Shown here: piece by piece, positions 35,914 to 45,485 of the stretch | Numbering within the stretch: position 1 is the stretch's first letter | How the letters are laid out: the number at the start of each line of letters is the position of its first letter | Assembly (NCBI RefSeq): GCF_016863335.1 | Contig: NZ_BOOR01000066.1 | Location: forward strand, 1-64,000 | Reading direction: 5' to 3' | From: Planotetraspora thailandica | Lineage (GTDB): Bacteria; Actinomycetota; Actinomycetes; Streptosporangiales; Streptosporangiaceae | Length of the DNA stretch: 64,000 bases | Notes under the pieces: generated by a model | The model's input: only the letters and a program-made list of their open reading frames with translations | The model's database searches: none | Told to the model about the DNA's origin: nothing | Translations under genes and position numbers: made by a program

Positions 35914-36870
35914 GTGAGCGGAGTGGTGGCCCTGCAGGCGTTCCTGAGCGGGTTGGCTCTGGGTACGGCCTACGGCTTGATCGCGATGGGGTTCAGCCTC
36001 GTCTACCGGCTCACCGGCGTGATCTCTTTCGCGCATGGCGATCTCGTGGTCGGCGGCGTGTTCATCGGTGTGCTGGTGGTGCTCGGGTCCACGCCGGTGG
36101 CGGCGGCCCTGGATGTGGTGCACTCCGTCGGGCTGGCGGTACTGATCGTCGCCGCGGGAGCGGCACTGTCGGCGGGCGTCTACCTCGTCGCCGTACGGCC
36201 CTTCCTGCCGGGAGTCGGGCACCGGTCCACCCGCGGGGACGTCTTGGGCTGGGTGGCGGGTGGCCTGGCCGCCGGCCTGCTGATCCGGGAGGTTCTCGGG
36301 CTGGTGCTCACGCAGGACGCGTACGCGGTCCCGGATCCGTTGCGCCTGGGCAGCCTGACGCCTTCAGGGGTGCTGCAGCTGCCCGGGGGAGGGACGGTGG
36401 CGGTGCGCACTCTCGGGGTCATAGGGATCGGGTTGGCCGTAGGGATCCTGGTCGAGCGGCTGCTCGTGCTCACCCCGGTCGGCACGGCGATGAAGGCGGT
36501 CAGTGAGGACCCCACCGCCGCCGCGCTGCTCGGACTCCCGGTACGGCGGCTGGTGCTCGTCGCGTTCGTGGTGGCCGGCGCGCTGGCGGGTCTGGCGGGG
36601 CTTCTGATCTCCCCAGACCGTTCGCTCGGTGTCGACGACGGCGTCGTCCTCGGCCTCAAGGCGATGGCGGCCGCGCTGATGGGCGGCCTGGGATCGGTGC
36701 GTGGCGCGCTGGCCGGAGGGCTGGCGCTCGGCGTGATCGAGTCGTTCGTCGTCGCATCGAGCGTTCTCGGCCCCCACTACGCCGACGTGGTACCGCTGGC
36801 CATCCTGCTGATCGTGCTCGCCCTCGGACGGCGGGGCCTGCGATCGCCGCTGCGTGAGGACCTGGAATGA
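35914..36870 (+). CDS. livH: Branched-chain amino acid-type ABC transporter permease (LivH)
   Basis: 318 residues with about eight membrane helices. Family landmarks are ALGTAYGLIAMGFSLVYRLT, GVISFAHGDLVVGG, the EAA-like cytoplasmic loop GTAMKAVSEDPTAAALLGLP, and GLKAMAAALMGGLGSVRGAL near the end. LivH forms one half of the channel of a HAAT-family importer for branched-chain amino acids, urea, amides or aromatic acids. It is followed with a 4-nt overlap by a LivM-LivG fusion and then LivF. Substrate is unknown; the nearby hydroxylase operon makes an aromatic or amide compound conceivable, but that is conjecture. Confidence 0.9.
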   Translation: MSGVVALQAFLSGLALGTAYGLIAMGFSLVYRLTGVISFAHGDLVVGGVFIGVLVVLGSTPVAAALDVVHSVGLAVLIVAAGAALSAGVYLVAVRPFLPGVGHRSTRGDVLGWVAGGLAAGLLIREVLGLVLTQDAYAVPDPLRLGSLTPSGVLQLPGGGTVAVRTLGVIGIGLAVGILVERLLVLTPVGTAMKAVSEDPTAAALLGLPVRRLVLVAFVVAGALAGLAGLLISPDRSLGVDDGVVLGLKAMAAALMGGLGSVRGALAGGLALGVIESFVVASSVLGPHYADVVPLAILLIVLALGRRGLRSPLREDLE

Positions 36871-38597
36871 CGGTCGAGCTGGCACACCATCTGTACCTGT
36901 TGATCGCGGTGCTGGGGCTCGCGCTGTCCGTCTCGTACGGAGGGCAACCCGTCCTGTGCCAAGGCGCGTTCCTGGCCGTGGGCGGTTTCGGTGTCGTGCA
37001 TCTGGAACGCGCCGGATTGCCGCTCGCAGCGGCCGCGTTCGCCGCCGCCGCGATCGCGGCGTGCGCCGGCTACCTGGTCGGCCTGCTCACGGCTCGTCTG
37101 CGCGGCGCGGCGGTCGCGTTGTCGACATGGGCGTTCGCCTGGCTCGTGTACGCGTTGCTCCAGGCGTTCCCCGCGGTGTCCGGTGGGAGCCAGGGGCTGG
37201 TTCGCCCGACACCGGCCCGCCTGAACTCACCGTTCTTCGGCGTGACCGTCACTCTCACCCCGTGGGCGCACGTCGCCGTGGCGGGAACGCTGTGCCTGCT
37301 GTCACTGGCCGCCGTGGCCCGGCTGACCCGCGGGCCGGCCGGCCTGGACTGGGCGGCCCTTCGCGAGGCTCCCGCGCTGGCCACGTCCCTCGGGGTGCCG
37401 GTGCTTCGCCGCAGGGCTGCTCTCTTCGCCACGACCGCGGCCATCGCGGCGGTGTCCGGCGCGGGCATCACCGTGCTGCTCGGGGTAGCGGCCCCATCCG
37501 ACGTCTCGCCATTGCTGTCCCTCCAGTTGTTCGTGGCGGCGCTGATCGGGGGTACGGCACGGCTGTGGGGGCCGGTGCTCGGCCTGCTCGTGATCGCCGT
37601 GATTCCACCGCTGGGCGACGCGCTCGCCGGCGCGGTGGGTCTGCCGGCCGGGGCATCCGGTGGCGTGCTCACCGCCTTGGCGCTGGTCGCGGTTCCGTTC
37701 CTTCGCGAGCCGATCGAACGGCTGGCGGCCTGGTGGCCCGAGCGGGCGGAGCGCCCGCGTGAACCGGTGGAACATTCCGGGGAATTCACGACCTCCACCG
37801 TTTCCCGGGAGGGGGTGATGTTGGCCGCCCAGGGGCTGGATGTCGGTATCGGGGAGACGGACATCCTCACGGGAGTGGATCTGGAGGTACGAGCCGGAGA
37901 GGTCCACGCGCTCATCGGCCCCAACGGCAGCGGCAAGACGACGGCCTTACGCGCCCTCGCAGGCGCTCTGCGTCCCAAGGGCGGCCGGATTCTGCTGGAG
38001 GAGACCGACGTCACCGGGGCCGGCCAGTTCGAGATGGTCAGGAGGGGAGTGACCCGGACGTTCCAGCGCACCGTCGGTCTGGAGCGGCTCTGTCCTCATC
38101 GTCAGGTGCTGCTCGGGGTGCGCGGAGGAACACCGGTGCCGTTCGCCGTCGTCCGGCACCTTTTCGGAAGTGCGTCTATGCAGGACCACGCGGCCACCGC
38201 CGACCGCGAGGCATGGAGGGCGCTGCATGTGACGGAACTCGCCCAGCGCGCGTTCGACCGCCCGGGCGCGCTCGGCGCCGGCGAACAGCGTCTCCTGCAG
38301 GTGGCCCGGGCCGTCGCGACCGGGGCGCGCGTGCTACTGCTCGACGAACCGGCCGTCGGCATGACCGGGCCGGAACGAGCCGCCCTGGCCCGTGTTTTGC
38401 GTCGCCTCGCGGCAGGCGGCGTGGCCGTCCTGCTGGTCGAACATGACCTGGCGCTGGTGTACGGCGTCGCCGACAGGATCACCGTCCTGGATCGCGGCCG
38501 GGTGCTGGCGAGCGGAACCCCTGAGTCGACGGCCGCCGATCCCGCCGTACGCCGGATCTACCTCGGCGATGCCGATCCGTCGTCCACCCCTGCCTGA
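36867..38597 (+). CDS. Fused LivM permease and LivG ATPase
   Basis: 576 residues. Residues 1-290 are a LivM-type permease (LSVSYGGQPVLCQGAFLAVG, LTARLRGAAVALSTWAFAWL, LREAPALATSLGVP). A 35-residue linker leads to a complete LivG ATPase with Walker A IGPNGSGKTT, RTFQRTVGLERLCPHRQVLL, the divergent signature LGAGEQRLLQVARAV and Walker B LLLDEPAVGM. LivM and LivG are usually separate; the fusion fixes their 1:1 ratio. The signature has GAGEQ where SGGQQ is common. It overlaps livH by 4 nt. Confidence 0.9.
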   Translation: MTVELAHHLYLLIAVLGLALSVSYGGQPVLCQGAFLAVGGFGVVHLERAGLPLAAAAFAAAAIAACAGYLVGLLTARLRGAAVALSTWAFAWLVYALLQAFPAVSGGSQGLVRPTPARLNSPFFGVTVTLTPWAHVAVAGTLCLLSLAAVARLTRGPAGLDWAALREAPALATSLGVPVLRRRAALFATTAAIAAVSGAGITVLLGVAAPSDVSPLLSLQLFVAALIGGTARLWGPVLGLLVIAVIPPLGDALAGAVGLPAGASGGVLTALALVAVPFLREPIERLAAWWPERAERPREPVEHSGEFTTSTVSREGVMLAAQGLDVGIGETDILTGVDLEVRAGEVHALIGPNGSGKTTALRALAGALRPKGGRILLEETDVTGAGQFEMVRRGVTRTFQRTVGLERLCPHRQVLLGVRGGTPVPFAVVRHLFGSASMQDHAATADREAWRALHVTELAQRAFDRPGALGAGEQRLLQVARAVATGARVLLLDEPAVGMTGPERAALARVLRRLAAGGVAVLLVEHDLALVYGVADRITVLDRGRVLASGTPESTAADPAVRRIYLGDADPSSTPA

Positions 38598-38616
38598 GTT
38601 GCTGAGAGGAGACCGC

Positions 38617-39345
38617 GTGGCGCTGCTCGACGTTCGCGGACTGTGCGCCCGCCACGGCGCTGTACCGGTGCTGGACGACGTGTCCTTTCACGTCGAGCGC
38701 GGCGAGATCGTCGCGTTGCTCGGCGGCAACGGCGCGGGTAAGACGACCGTCGCCCGTGCGGTGTCGGGCCTGCATCGGCCGAGCTCGGGCGAGGTGATGT
38801 TCGACGGCCGGGACATCACCCGGTGTGACCCTCGGCGGATCATCCAGGGGGGACTGAGTCACGTGCCCGACGGCAGACGAGTCTTCCCCAGTCTCACCGT
38901 CGAGGAGAACCTGACCCTCGGCGGCTATCTCGACGGCCGTAGGAAGAACGTCGTCGCCGAGCGCCGAGAGGGTGTCTACCGGACCTTTCCGCGGCTGGCG
39001 GAGCGGCGCGCGCAGCGCGCCGGCAGCCTGTCCGGCGGAGAGCAGCAGATGCTCGTCATCGGCCGCGGCCTTATGTCGGACCCCTCGCTGCTGGTCCTCG
39101 ACGAACCGTCGGCTGGTCTGGCTCCTGCGTCGATCGCCGCGCTCGCCGAGGACATCGCCGCCATCCGGGCCGCGGGCACAGCCGTTCTGCTCATCGAGCA
39201 ATACCTTCAGCTGGCTTTGCGGCTCGCCGATCGGCTCGTCGTGCTGCAGGAAGGTCACGTGATCCTCAGCGGGTCCACCGCGGCGGTGGCGGCCGACCCG
39301 CGGATCGGCCGGATGTACTTCGGCGACGGCAACCCCCTGAAGTGA
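38617..39345 (+). CDS. livF: Branched-chain amino acid-type ABC transporter ATPase (LivF)
   Basis: 242 residues from GTG 38617, preceded by AGAGGAGA; the frame is open upstream within the fusion gene but the homology begins here (LLDVRGLCARHGAVPVLDDV). Walker A is GGNGAGKTT, the LivF-typical SHVPDGRRVFPSLTVEENL follows, then signature LSGGEQQMLVIGRGL and Walker B LLVLDEPSAGLAP. It pairs with the LivG half of the upstream fusion to drive transport. It ends 52 nt before the end of the convergent substrate-binding gene. Confidence 0.92.
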   Translation: MALLDVRGLCARHGAVPVLDDVSFHVERGEIVALLGGNGAGKTTVARAVSGLHRPSSGEVMFDGRDITRCDPRRIIQGGLSHVPDGRRVFPSLTVEENLTLGGYLDGRRKNVVAERREGVYRTFPRLAERRAQRAGSLSGGEQQMLVIGRGLMSDPSLLVLDEPSAGLAPASIAALAEDIAAIRAAGTAVLLIEQYLQLALRLADRLVVLQEGHVILSGSTAAVAADPRIGRMYFGDGNPLK

Positions 39346-39397
39346 GCCGCTCCCGCTTTCCCGGAGGCCCCGATATGCGTCCCCGTGGTGACGGGCG

Positions 39398-40621
39398 TCA
39401 GTCCTGCAGTTGGTTCACGGAGGGGATGGTGTCGGAGAGCGGGTCGTCGCCGACGGGTTCGAAGACGAAGCCGTGGAACCGGGCGAAGTACATGTCGCTG
39501 GGGTTCACCCCCTCGTGCTGGTCGGCCGCGTAGCCGCGGTAGTCGCCGTTGGCGCCGGTGATGCTGATTTTGTTCAGGGCCTCCATGAGCGGTTCACCCG
39601 GCGCGCCGCTCTCGCTGAGCGATGCGGCGACCAGGTGAACCGCGTCGTAGGAGAACATCGGCCAGTCCGGCGGCTGCACGACCTGCTTGCCGTCCTGGCG
39701 GACACCGACCAGATCGACGCCCATCTTCGCCTCGTAGCCTGCGCGGAACTGCTCGAACGGCCCCGGCCCGACCTCGCTGGTCATCCGGAACGAGACGAAG
39801 GTGACCTGGTCGAGCCATTCCGGATGCTCGGCGAGGCGCTGGCGGACCAGCGGGTCCTCACCGGTGGGCCCGGTGTAGACGGGCACCTTCCAGCCCAGCG
39901 CGTGGACGGCCTGGATGGCCGCGATCACGTCGCTCGCGCTCGCCCACACCACGAGCTTGTCGGCGCCCGCCTGCCGCGCGGCCAGCACCTGCGTCGTCAG
40001 GTCGGGGGAGCGTGCCGGCGCCTTCTGATCCGCCACCACCTCCACCTCGTCGATCTTGAAGGCCTGTAGCAGCGCCTCCCGGCCCTGTTCTCCGTACGTC
40101 GAGTCGTCACTGATCACGCCGACCTTGGGGCGGCTGTTCGCGATGTAGTCGGCGAGCCGGCGCGCCATCGGCTTGTTGGCCGGCGCCATGCGGAAAAGGC
40201 TCGGCCAGCGGGACGGGTCGATCAGCGCGTCGCCGCCTTCGAAGCAGATGAAGACCGGCAGATGCGCGGCGTCGGTGATCGGCGCGACGGAGGCCGCGCC
40301 GGTGCCGTCTGTGAGCAGAACGGCCGCGTGGTCGTCGACCGCCCCGCGGGCGTTCTCCGCGGCCTTGGCCGGCGACCCGGCGTTGTCGAGCACAGTCAGC
40401 CTGACCCGGCGCGATCCGGACGAGGTGGTGACCCCGCCGTGCGCGTTGAGCTCGTCGATCGCGAGCCGCGCCCCTCGCTCGATGAAGGCGCCGATCCACG
40501 GCTCTGTGGACATCGGCGCGCTGACCACCACCAGTAGGTCGTCGGTGGACGCCGCCTGCGACCCGCCGCCCGAGCAGGCGGAGATCAGCACGATGAGCGC
40601 GGCGAGCCACGTTGGCACCAT
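39398..40621 (-). CDS. ABC transporter substrate-binding lipoprotein (LivK-type)
   Basis: About 407 residues from the ATG at 40619-40621. The signal peptide MVPTWLAALIVLISACSGGG contains a lipobox (ISAC), so the mature protein is a membrane-tethered binding lipoprotein. A longer start at 40708 adds 29 mostly basic residues and is less likely. The fold is Peripla_BP_6: GAFIERGARLAIDELNAHGG, LLTDGTGAASVAPITDAAHL, KVGVISDDSTYGEQGREALL, and VSFRMTSEVGPGPFEQFRAG. It is encoded convergently to livH-livMG-livF, which lack another binder, and is the obvious partner. Confidence 0.88.
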   Translation of the reverse strand: MVPTWLAALIVLISACSGGGSQAASTDDLLVVVSAPMSTEPWIGAFIERGARLAIDELNAHGGVTTSSGSRRVRLTVLDNAGSPAKAAENARGAVDDHAAVLLTDGTGAASVAPITDAAHLPVFICFEGGDALIDPSRWPSLFRMAPANKPMARRLADYIANSRPKVGVISDDSTYGEQGREALLQAFKIDEVEVVADQKAPARSPDLTTQVLAARQAGADKLVVWASASDVIAAIQAVHALGWKVPVYTGPTGEDPLVRQRLAEHPEWLDQVTFVSFRMTSEVGPGPFEQFRAGYEAKMGVDLVGVRQDGKQVVQPPDWPMFSYDAVHLVAASLSESGAPGEPLMEALNKISITGANGDYRGYAADQHEGVNPSDMYFARFHGFVFEPVGDDPLSDTIPSVNQLQD

Positions 40622-40745
40622 CCGTGGCCTGTGGCCACGCCGGCGAACCTGGTAGCGTCGCCGCCCACGGGCGCATCCGCCCGTTTTGAGGGATTCCTGC
40701 CCGATCATGCGCAGGACCTTATCTCACCTCCCAAGGAACCCTTTC

Positions 40746-41237
40746 ATGAACATCACACGACTGATCGCTACGGCGAGCGTCGCCGTCGCTGCCGTGGCGT
40801 CACTCGCCGGTTGCGGGGACACTTCTTCGAACGCCGCTGCGCAGGAAAGCCCCGTGAGCGTGACTTCGGCGGCGGCGAGCCCTGAGGCGGCGGGCAACGG
40901 CATCCCCTGCTCGCAGGCCGGCGACCTGACCGGCAAGCCGGACCGGCAGCCGCCCGCGGACCTGCCGATGCCGTCCGGCGGGCAGCTCTACATGTCCAAG
41001 GGGCCCTTCGGCAAGACCGAGCTGTTCTTCTTCGCGAAGGACGCGGATCCCACCAACCTCGACAGTGTTCGCGACGAGGCCGCGGACGTGCTCGCCAAGG
41101 CCGGGTACAAGCTCGAGCGCAAGGACCAGGAAGAAGGCTCGGAGGCCGAAGCGCACCTGTCTGGACCTCACGACGTGGCCATCCAGGTGATCCAGCTGTG
41201 CGAAGGAAAGGTCCGGGTCAAGTACACGTTGTCCTAG
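40746..41237 (+). CDS. Small secreted lipoprotein of unknown function
   Basis: 163 residues from ATG 40746, with AAGGAA upstream. The signal MNITRLIATASVAVAAVASL ends in lipobox SLAGC, so the protein is a lipoprotein. The mature part has a low-complexity Ser/Ala linker, a conserved-looking core (LPMPSGGQLYMSKGPFGKTE, VRDEAADVLAKAGYKLERKD) and a second cysteine pair candidate. I do not recognise the family. It is divergent from the binding-protein gene across 124 bp that must contain both promoters. Confidence 0.7.
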   Translation: MNITRLIATASVAVAAVASLAGCGDTSSNAAAQESPVSVTSAAASPEAAGNGIPCSQAGDLTGKPDRQPPADLPMPSGGQLYMSKGPFGKTELFFFAKDADPTNLDSVRDEAADVLAKAGYKLERKDQEEGSEAEAHLSGPHDVAIQVIQLCEGKVRVKYTLS

Positions 41238-41503
41238 GAGACGAACGCCGGCCCGTGGCTTCCTACATTTGTCGCACGAGACCCTGACGGCTCCGCCAAC
41301 GGGTACGTGCTGCTGGAGGCGGTGCACGGGCCGGCCCCTGTACGACGCCGACGCGCGGTACGGCATCGAGCGGGCGCGGAGATCACGCCCGCAACGTCCC
41401 GGTAGTTAGTTAACCTTCGACAAACGTCTATTGACTCAATCCTTCCGCTCTCTTTACCTTTTGCCCCGGATGTCCAACTGTGGACGGGTTATTGGGAGAC
41501 GGA
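41238..41503. other. Intergenic region before the beta-propeller gene
   Basis: The downstream half (about 41405-41470) is AT-rich relative to the surroundings and contains TTGACTCAATCC, a possible promoter for the secreted protein. No reading frame has support. Confidence 0.3.
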
Positions 41504-43894
41504 ATGATCAAGAGACGTAAGGGCCGGATGAGGCATGCCCTGCCCGCGATCGGTACGGCGGGCGTGCTCGCAGTTGCCGTGTCGGCCTTGACATTCCAGG
41601 GGCCCGCGTTCTCGGGTCAGGCGGTCCTGTCCGCGGGAAGCCAGACGAGCGCCTCTCTGCAGCTTCCCGGCGAGGAGGAGGACGGTGGTCCCGCCGAACC
41701 GGCGAAATACCTCACGCAGAAGTTCACCTCCGGTCAGGAGGTGACGGCCGCGCAGATCAAGCAAGCGGTCCAGCAGGCCAAGGCGCTCAAACCCGGCGAC
41801 GGCACCTGGGATCTTGTCGGCCCCTCGAACATCGGGGGCCGTGTCACCGATCTGGCCGTCGACCCCGCCCACACCGACACGTTGTACGTCGCGGCATCGG
41901 GCGGCGGCGTCTGGAAGAGCACGGACGCCGGCGACACCTTCGAGCCGGCCTGGCCGGACGACTACACCCAGACGGTGGGCGCGCTGGCGATGGGCCCCGA
42001 CGGCACGCTGTGGGCCGGCACCGGCGAGGCGAACCCGTCCGGCGGCGGTCTGACCTACTTCGGCGACGGCGTCTACAGGTCGACCGACGGCGGCAGGCAC
42101 TGGCAGCAGTGGGGCCTCACCGGCAGCGCGGCGATCGGCAGGATCGTCGTCGACCCCACGGACCCGCAGACGGTCTTCGTCGCGGCCGCGGGGAACCTGT
42201 CCGGGTCGGCGAGTGAGCGCGGCATCTACCGGCTGACGAACCACGGCAAGGACTGGAAGCTCGTCCTGCCGACGCCGAACGCCACCACCGGCGGCGTCGA
42301 CCTGGCGATCGACCCGACAAACCCCAAGCGGATCTTCGCGTCGCTGTGGGACCACCAGCGCAACAGCGGCGCACGCCTCTACGGCGGTGTCGGCTCCGGT
42401 CTGTACCGGTCCGACGACGGCGGGGACACGTGGAAGCGGCTGGAGAACGTGACCGGCAGGCACGTCTCGGACGCCTCGGGCACCGGCCTGACGAGCGACG
42501 CGAGCCTCGGCCGCATCGGAGTCGCGGTCGCGCCGAGCGACCCGAACCGGGTCTACGTGATCTCCGGGAACACCTACGGTCCTGACAAGGGCTTCTATGT
42601 CTCGGACGACGGCGGCGACTCGTTCGTGCCGAGCGGTCGTGCGGGCGGCTCGAGCGGCTTCGAGTGGTGGTTCGGGCGCCTGTGGGTCGACCCGAAGGAC
42701 AAGAACCACCTGTTCAACGCCGATGTGAATCTGCGCGAGTCCAAGGACGGCGGCGCGACGTGGGCCACCTCCAGCGGACCGCACTCCGACCAGCACATCG
42801 TGCAGTGGGACCCCAACGTCCCGAACCGGGTGTATCTCGGGGACGACGGCGGTGTCTACCGCTCCGACGCCAACGGCGCCACACGCTCGTGGATCCACGC
42901 GACGTACGAGCCGTTCAACCAGTCGTACCACCTCGCGGTGGCCATGGACGACCCGAGCCGGCTCGCGAGCGGCCTGCAGGACAACGGCAGCAACCGTACC
43001 TGGACCGCCGCCGCCGGGCCTTCGGACCTGACGCAGTGGAACTCCTACGGCGGCGGTGACGGCCACTACGTGGTGATCGACCCGAGCGACCACAACATCT
43101 ACTACGAGTGCTCCCAGGTCGGAAACTGCACGCGGCACGAGGACGCGAACGGCACCACCCGCAACATCCGGTTCGGACAGCGGCACTCCTCGCGGATCAC
43201 GACAGACGCGCCGGTCGTCCTCGACCCGACCGACCCCTCGATCGTGTACTTCGGCGGCAACGTGCTCGACCGGTCGACCGACCGGGGCACGACCTGGACG
43301 CAGATCAGCCCGCCCGGGGACTACTTGACCGGCCCGGTGCCGCCGGAGCAGGACGACAAGGGTTCCTATGGCGGCCTCTACTCCACGATCACCTCGGTCG
43401 GCGTGGCGAAGACCGACGGCAACACGATCTACGTCGGCACCGACACCGGCCGGCTCTGGAAGACGACCGACCTCGGCGCCAACTGGACCGAGTTCACCGG
43501 CAAGGGCCTGCCCGTCCGGTGGGTGAACTCGATCGTGGTCGACCCGGCCGACGCCGACCACGTGTACGTGGCCTACTCGGGCTACCGGGAGGGCGACTAC
43601 GCGGCCAACGTCTGGGAGACGACCGACGGCGGAGCGAGCTGGAAGAACATCAGCGGAAAGCTGCCGAACGCGCCGGTCGAGATGCTCGCCTACGACCAGC
43701 CGAACGACCAGCTCTACGCGGCGACCGACTTCGGTGTCTTCTACGACAAGAACGGCAAGAAGAACTGGAAGCGGTTCGGCGACGGCCTGCCCAACACGCC
43801 GGTGCTCGACATCAAGATCACCGGTGACGGCAAGACGCTCTACGCGGCGACGTTCGGCCGCAGCGTCTGGAAGATCGCGCTTCCGCAGCAGTAG
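41504..43894 (+). CDS. Secreted BNR/sortilin-like beta-propeller protein
   Basis: 796 residues from ATG 41504 (GGAGACGGA upstream). A basic N terminus and hydrophobic helix (HALPAIGTAGVLAVAVSALT) form a signal peptide. A propeptide-like 80 residues precede WDLVGPSNIGGRVTDLAVDP. Many BNR/Asp-box repeats follow, such as GVWKSTDAGDTFEP, GVYRSTDGGRHWQQW, GLYRSDDGGDTWKRL, GFYVSDDGGDSF and RLWKTTDLGANWTEF, covering two propeller-sized regions. Related proteins are annotated as glycosyl hydrolases or sialidase-like, but no catalytic residues can be assigned by eye. A strong terminator follows. Confidence 0.85.
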   Translation: MIKRRKGRMRHALPAIGTAGVLAVAVSALTFQGPAFSGQAVLSAGSQTSASLQLPGEEEDGGPAEPAKYLTQKFTSGQEVTAAQIKQAVQQAKALKPGDGTWDLVGPSNIGGRVTDLAVDPAHTDTLYVAASGGGVWKSTDAGDTFEPAWPDDYTQTVGALAMGPDGTLWAGTGEANPSGGGLTYFGDGVYRSTDGGRHWQQWGLTGSAAIGRIVVDPTDPQTVFVAAAGNLSGSASERGIYRLTNHGKDWKLVLPTPNATTGGVDLAIDPTNPKRIFASLWDHQRNSGARLYGGVGSGLYRSDDGGDTWKRLENVTGRHVSDASGTGLTSDASLGRIGVAVAPSDPNRVYVISGNTYGPDKGFYVSDDGGDSFVPSGRAGGSSGFEWWFGRLWVDPKDKNHLFNADVNLRESKDGGATWATSSGPHSDQHIVQWDPNVPNRVYLGDDGGVYRSDANGATRSWIHATYEPFNQSYHLAVAMDDPSRLASGLQDNGSNRTWTAAAGPSDLTQWNSYGGGDGHYVVIDPSDHNIYYECSQVGNCTRHEDANGTTRNIRFGQRHSSRITTDAPVVLDPTDPSIVYFGGNVLDRSTDRGTTWTQISPPGDYLTGPVPPEQDDKGSYGGLYSTITSVGVAKTDGNTIYVGTDTGRLWKTTDLGANWTEFTGKGLPVRWVNSIVVDPADADHVYVAYSGYREGDYAANVWETTDGGASWKNISGKLPNAPVEMLAYDQPNDQLYAATDFGVFYDKNGKKNWKRFGDGLPNTPVLDIKITGDGKTLYAATFGRSVWKIALPQQ

Positions 43895-43906
43895 CGAGCC
43901 GGTCGG

Positions 43907-43945
43907 GGAGGGCGGGCGCACAACGGGCCCGCCCTCCCTGCGTTT
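43907..43945 (+). terminator. Rho-independent terminator after the beta-propeller gene
   Basis: An 11-bp GC stem (GGAGGGCGGGC and complement) closes a loop of about 9 nt, then TGCGTTTTGG. It starts 13 nt after the stop codon. Confidence 0.85.
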
Positions 43946-44002
43946 TGGTCGTCCAGGTCATTTCCGAAAGCGGCCTGGTGCCGCGGCCGGTTCGATACGG
44001 AC

Positions 44003-44490
44003 ATGCGCGTCACGAACCCCCTACGTCTGAAGATCGTGCAGAGACATGGTCGGCAGATGGGAAGATCGCGGCCTTTCCGCAGGCTCACCCCGGCCGAGCG
44101 ACGGCTGTGGGAGGCCTATCCCACCGGCGCCCGGGTCGACCTGCGCGAGGGCCGCGAGGTGACCCTTCCTCCGGCGGCTCGTGGGGCCGCTCCAGCGTGG
44201 TCAGGGTCGAGGTGATCGCCGCCCTGCTGCTCGACCGGGGTACCGGCGGATCGCCCTGGGCGCCGGTGTGTCCGGCTCGCCTGCGCCCGGATCGTCGGCG
44301 ACCTCAACCTGTCCGACGCCGCGATCGAGGCGAAGGTCCACCTGCTCGACTGCCACATCGCCGGAACGGTCTCGCTCGACGACGCCCGGTCGGGTTGCTG
44401 GGCGGCCAAGAGCCGACGAACCAGACCCGGGGAGACGTCCACCTCGGCGGCAGGCATGCGGTGATGACCCACCCCGCGACCCTAACCGAC
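44003..44490 (+). pseudogene. Frameshifted oxidoreductase-type / pentapeptide-like gene remnant
   Basis: It starts LTPAERRLWEAYPTGARVDL REGREV in one frame. It then continues as VVRVEVIAALLL and, in further frames, as ARIVGDLNLSDAAIEAKVHL and LDCHIAGTVSLDDA. This order matches a common actinomycete protein annotated as oxidoreductase, with pentapeptide-like repeats. At least two frameshifts separate the parts and the C-terminal membrane half is gone. Confidence 0.55.
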
Positions 44491-45110
44491 TGACTAATCG
44501 GATCTGCCGCGGACCGGGCGAACGCGACTTCAATGTCGACCGGGTGGCCGAGCAGGTCAGCCGCATCGTGGACCAGCGCGCGGAGCCGTCGGCGCCGCAA
44601 CCAGCCCAGCCCTTCTCGCGGGTCGTCGGTCTCTGGCGTGCTGGTCCAGATGCTCGCGCGGCGACCGCGCCTAAGGGGATGCCCGCTCATCACCGGCACA
44701 GAGCGGTGCACGGTCGGCATGCGCTGGACCATGATGGCCCCTCCCGACCAGCGGGCGTAGGGGTTCTCGAGCCGATGGTGCGCCAGCACGTCGCTCAGGC
44801 CGTCGAGCATCCGTGCCAGCTGCTGCCGTCATGGATATGCGGGCTCGCGCCGAAACCGTCGCCGGACGGGCTGCTCACCGAGACGGCGATGCGCACCGGG
44901 CCTTGGATTTTCATCCATGCCTGCCGGATTGCAGTCAGAACCCTCGGCTCCTCGGCCGATCGCGGTGATGGGCAGCACGAACCCGTGCGCGACCGGCAAT
45001 CCCAGCAGCAGAGCTCTGGACAGCAACGCGGCGCCATCGCCGACGAGCTCCGGCTTCAGTGAGTGAGGTGTGCCCAACGGGATGATCAGAGGTACAGACG
45101 CGCTGTCCAG
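44300..45110 (-). pseudogene. Decayed PEP/pyruvate-binding (PPDK-like) protein gene
   Basis: On the minus strand LKPELVGDGAALLSRALLLG LPV and HGFVLP resemble the opening of PPDK-type domains. In another frame GPVRIAVSVSSPSGDGFGA parallels the SVRSG region, then SGGAIMVQRM, and near the left end DLLGHPVDIEVAF resembles the conserved VDIEFAV stretch. The pieces lie in the right order but in different frames and without catalytic parts. It is read as a heavily frameshifted remnant. Confidence 0.4.
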
Positions 45111-45439
45111 GGCAGGATCGTGGACAACATTTCGCATGGTTTCCGCTCTCACTTCAGAGACCTGCAGAACGGCGGTGGTGAGGGTTGTGGGTCGCATGCG
45201 ACCTTCTGCTGGGCGTGCAGGCGGGCGTCGAGCAGGCCGGCGATCGCCGTGCCCTGCTCACCGCCAGGAGCGCGGACAGCGTCGTCGTCGCCGAAACCTT
45301 GTCCGAGCTAGCCGTGGAGGAGGACGACCGGGTCTCCGGCGGCGGGCCCTGCCTCGTGGCTAGGCCACATCGGGCACGTTCGTGCTGATATGCCGACTCG
45401 GCGGGTTCGTCATTTGCCTTCTCCTGCTTCAGCTGTTGG

Positions 45440-45473
45440 GTGAGGTCCCCGTTGGCGCTGCCGGGGACCTCAC
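45440..45473 (-). terminator. Hairpin downstream of the alpha/beta hydrolase gene
   Basis: A perfect 12-bp stem (GTGAGGTCCCCG and complement) with a 10-nt loop, starting 12 nt past the stop at 45486. No T-run is visible, so it may act as a stabilising stem or an imperfect terminator. Confidence 0.6.
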
Positions 45474-45485
45474 CGCTGAACCTGG

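Noticed and set aside
41489-43921. Very long minus-strand open frame antisense to the beta-propeller gene
   Set aside because: It mirrors the codon pattern of the real plus-strand gene, is valine/arginine-rich without domains, and has no ribosome site; it is a GC-rich shadow frame.
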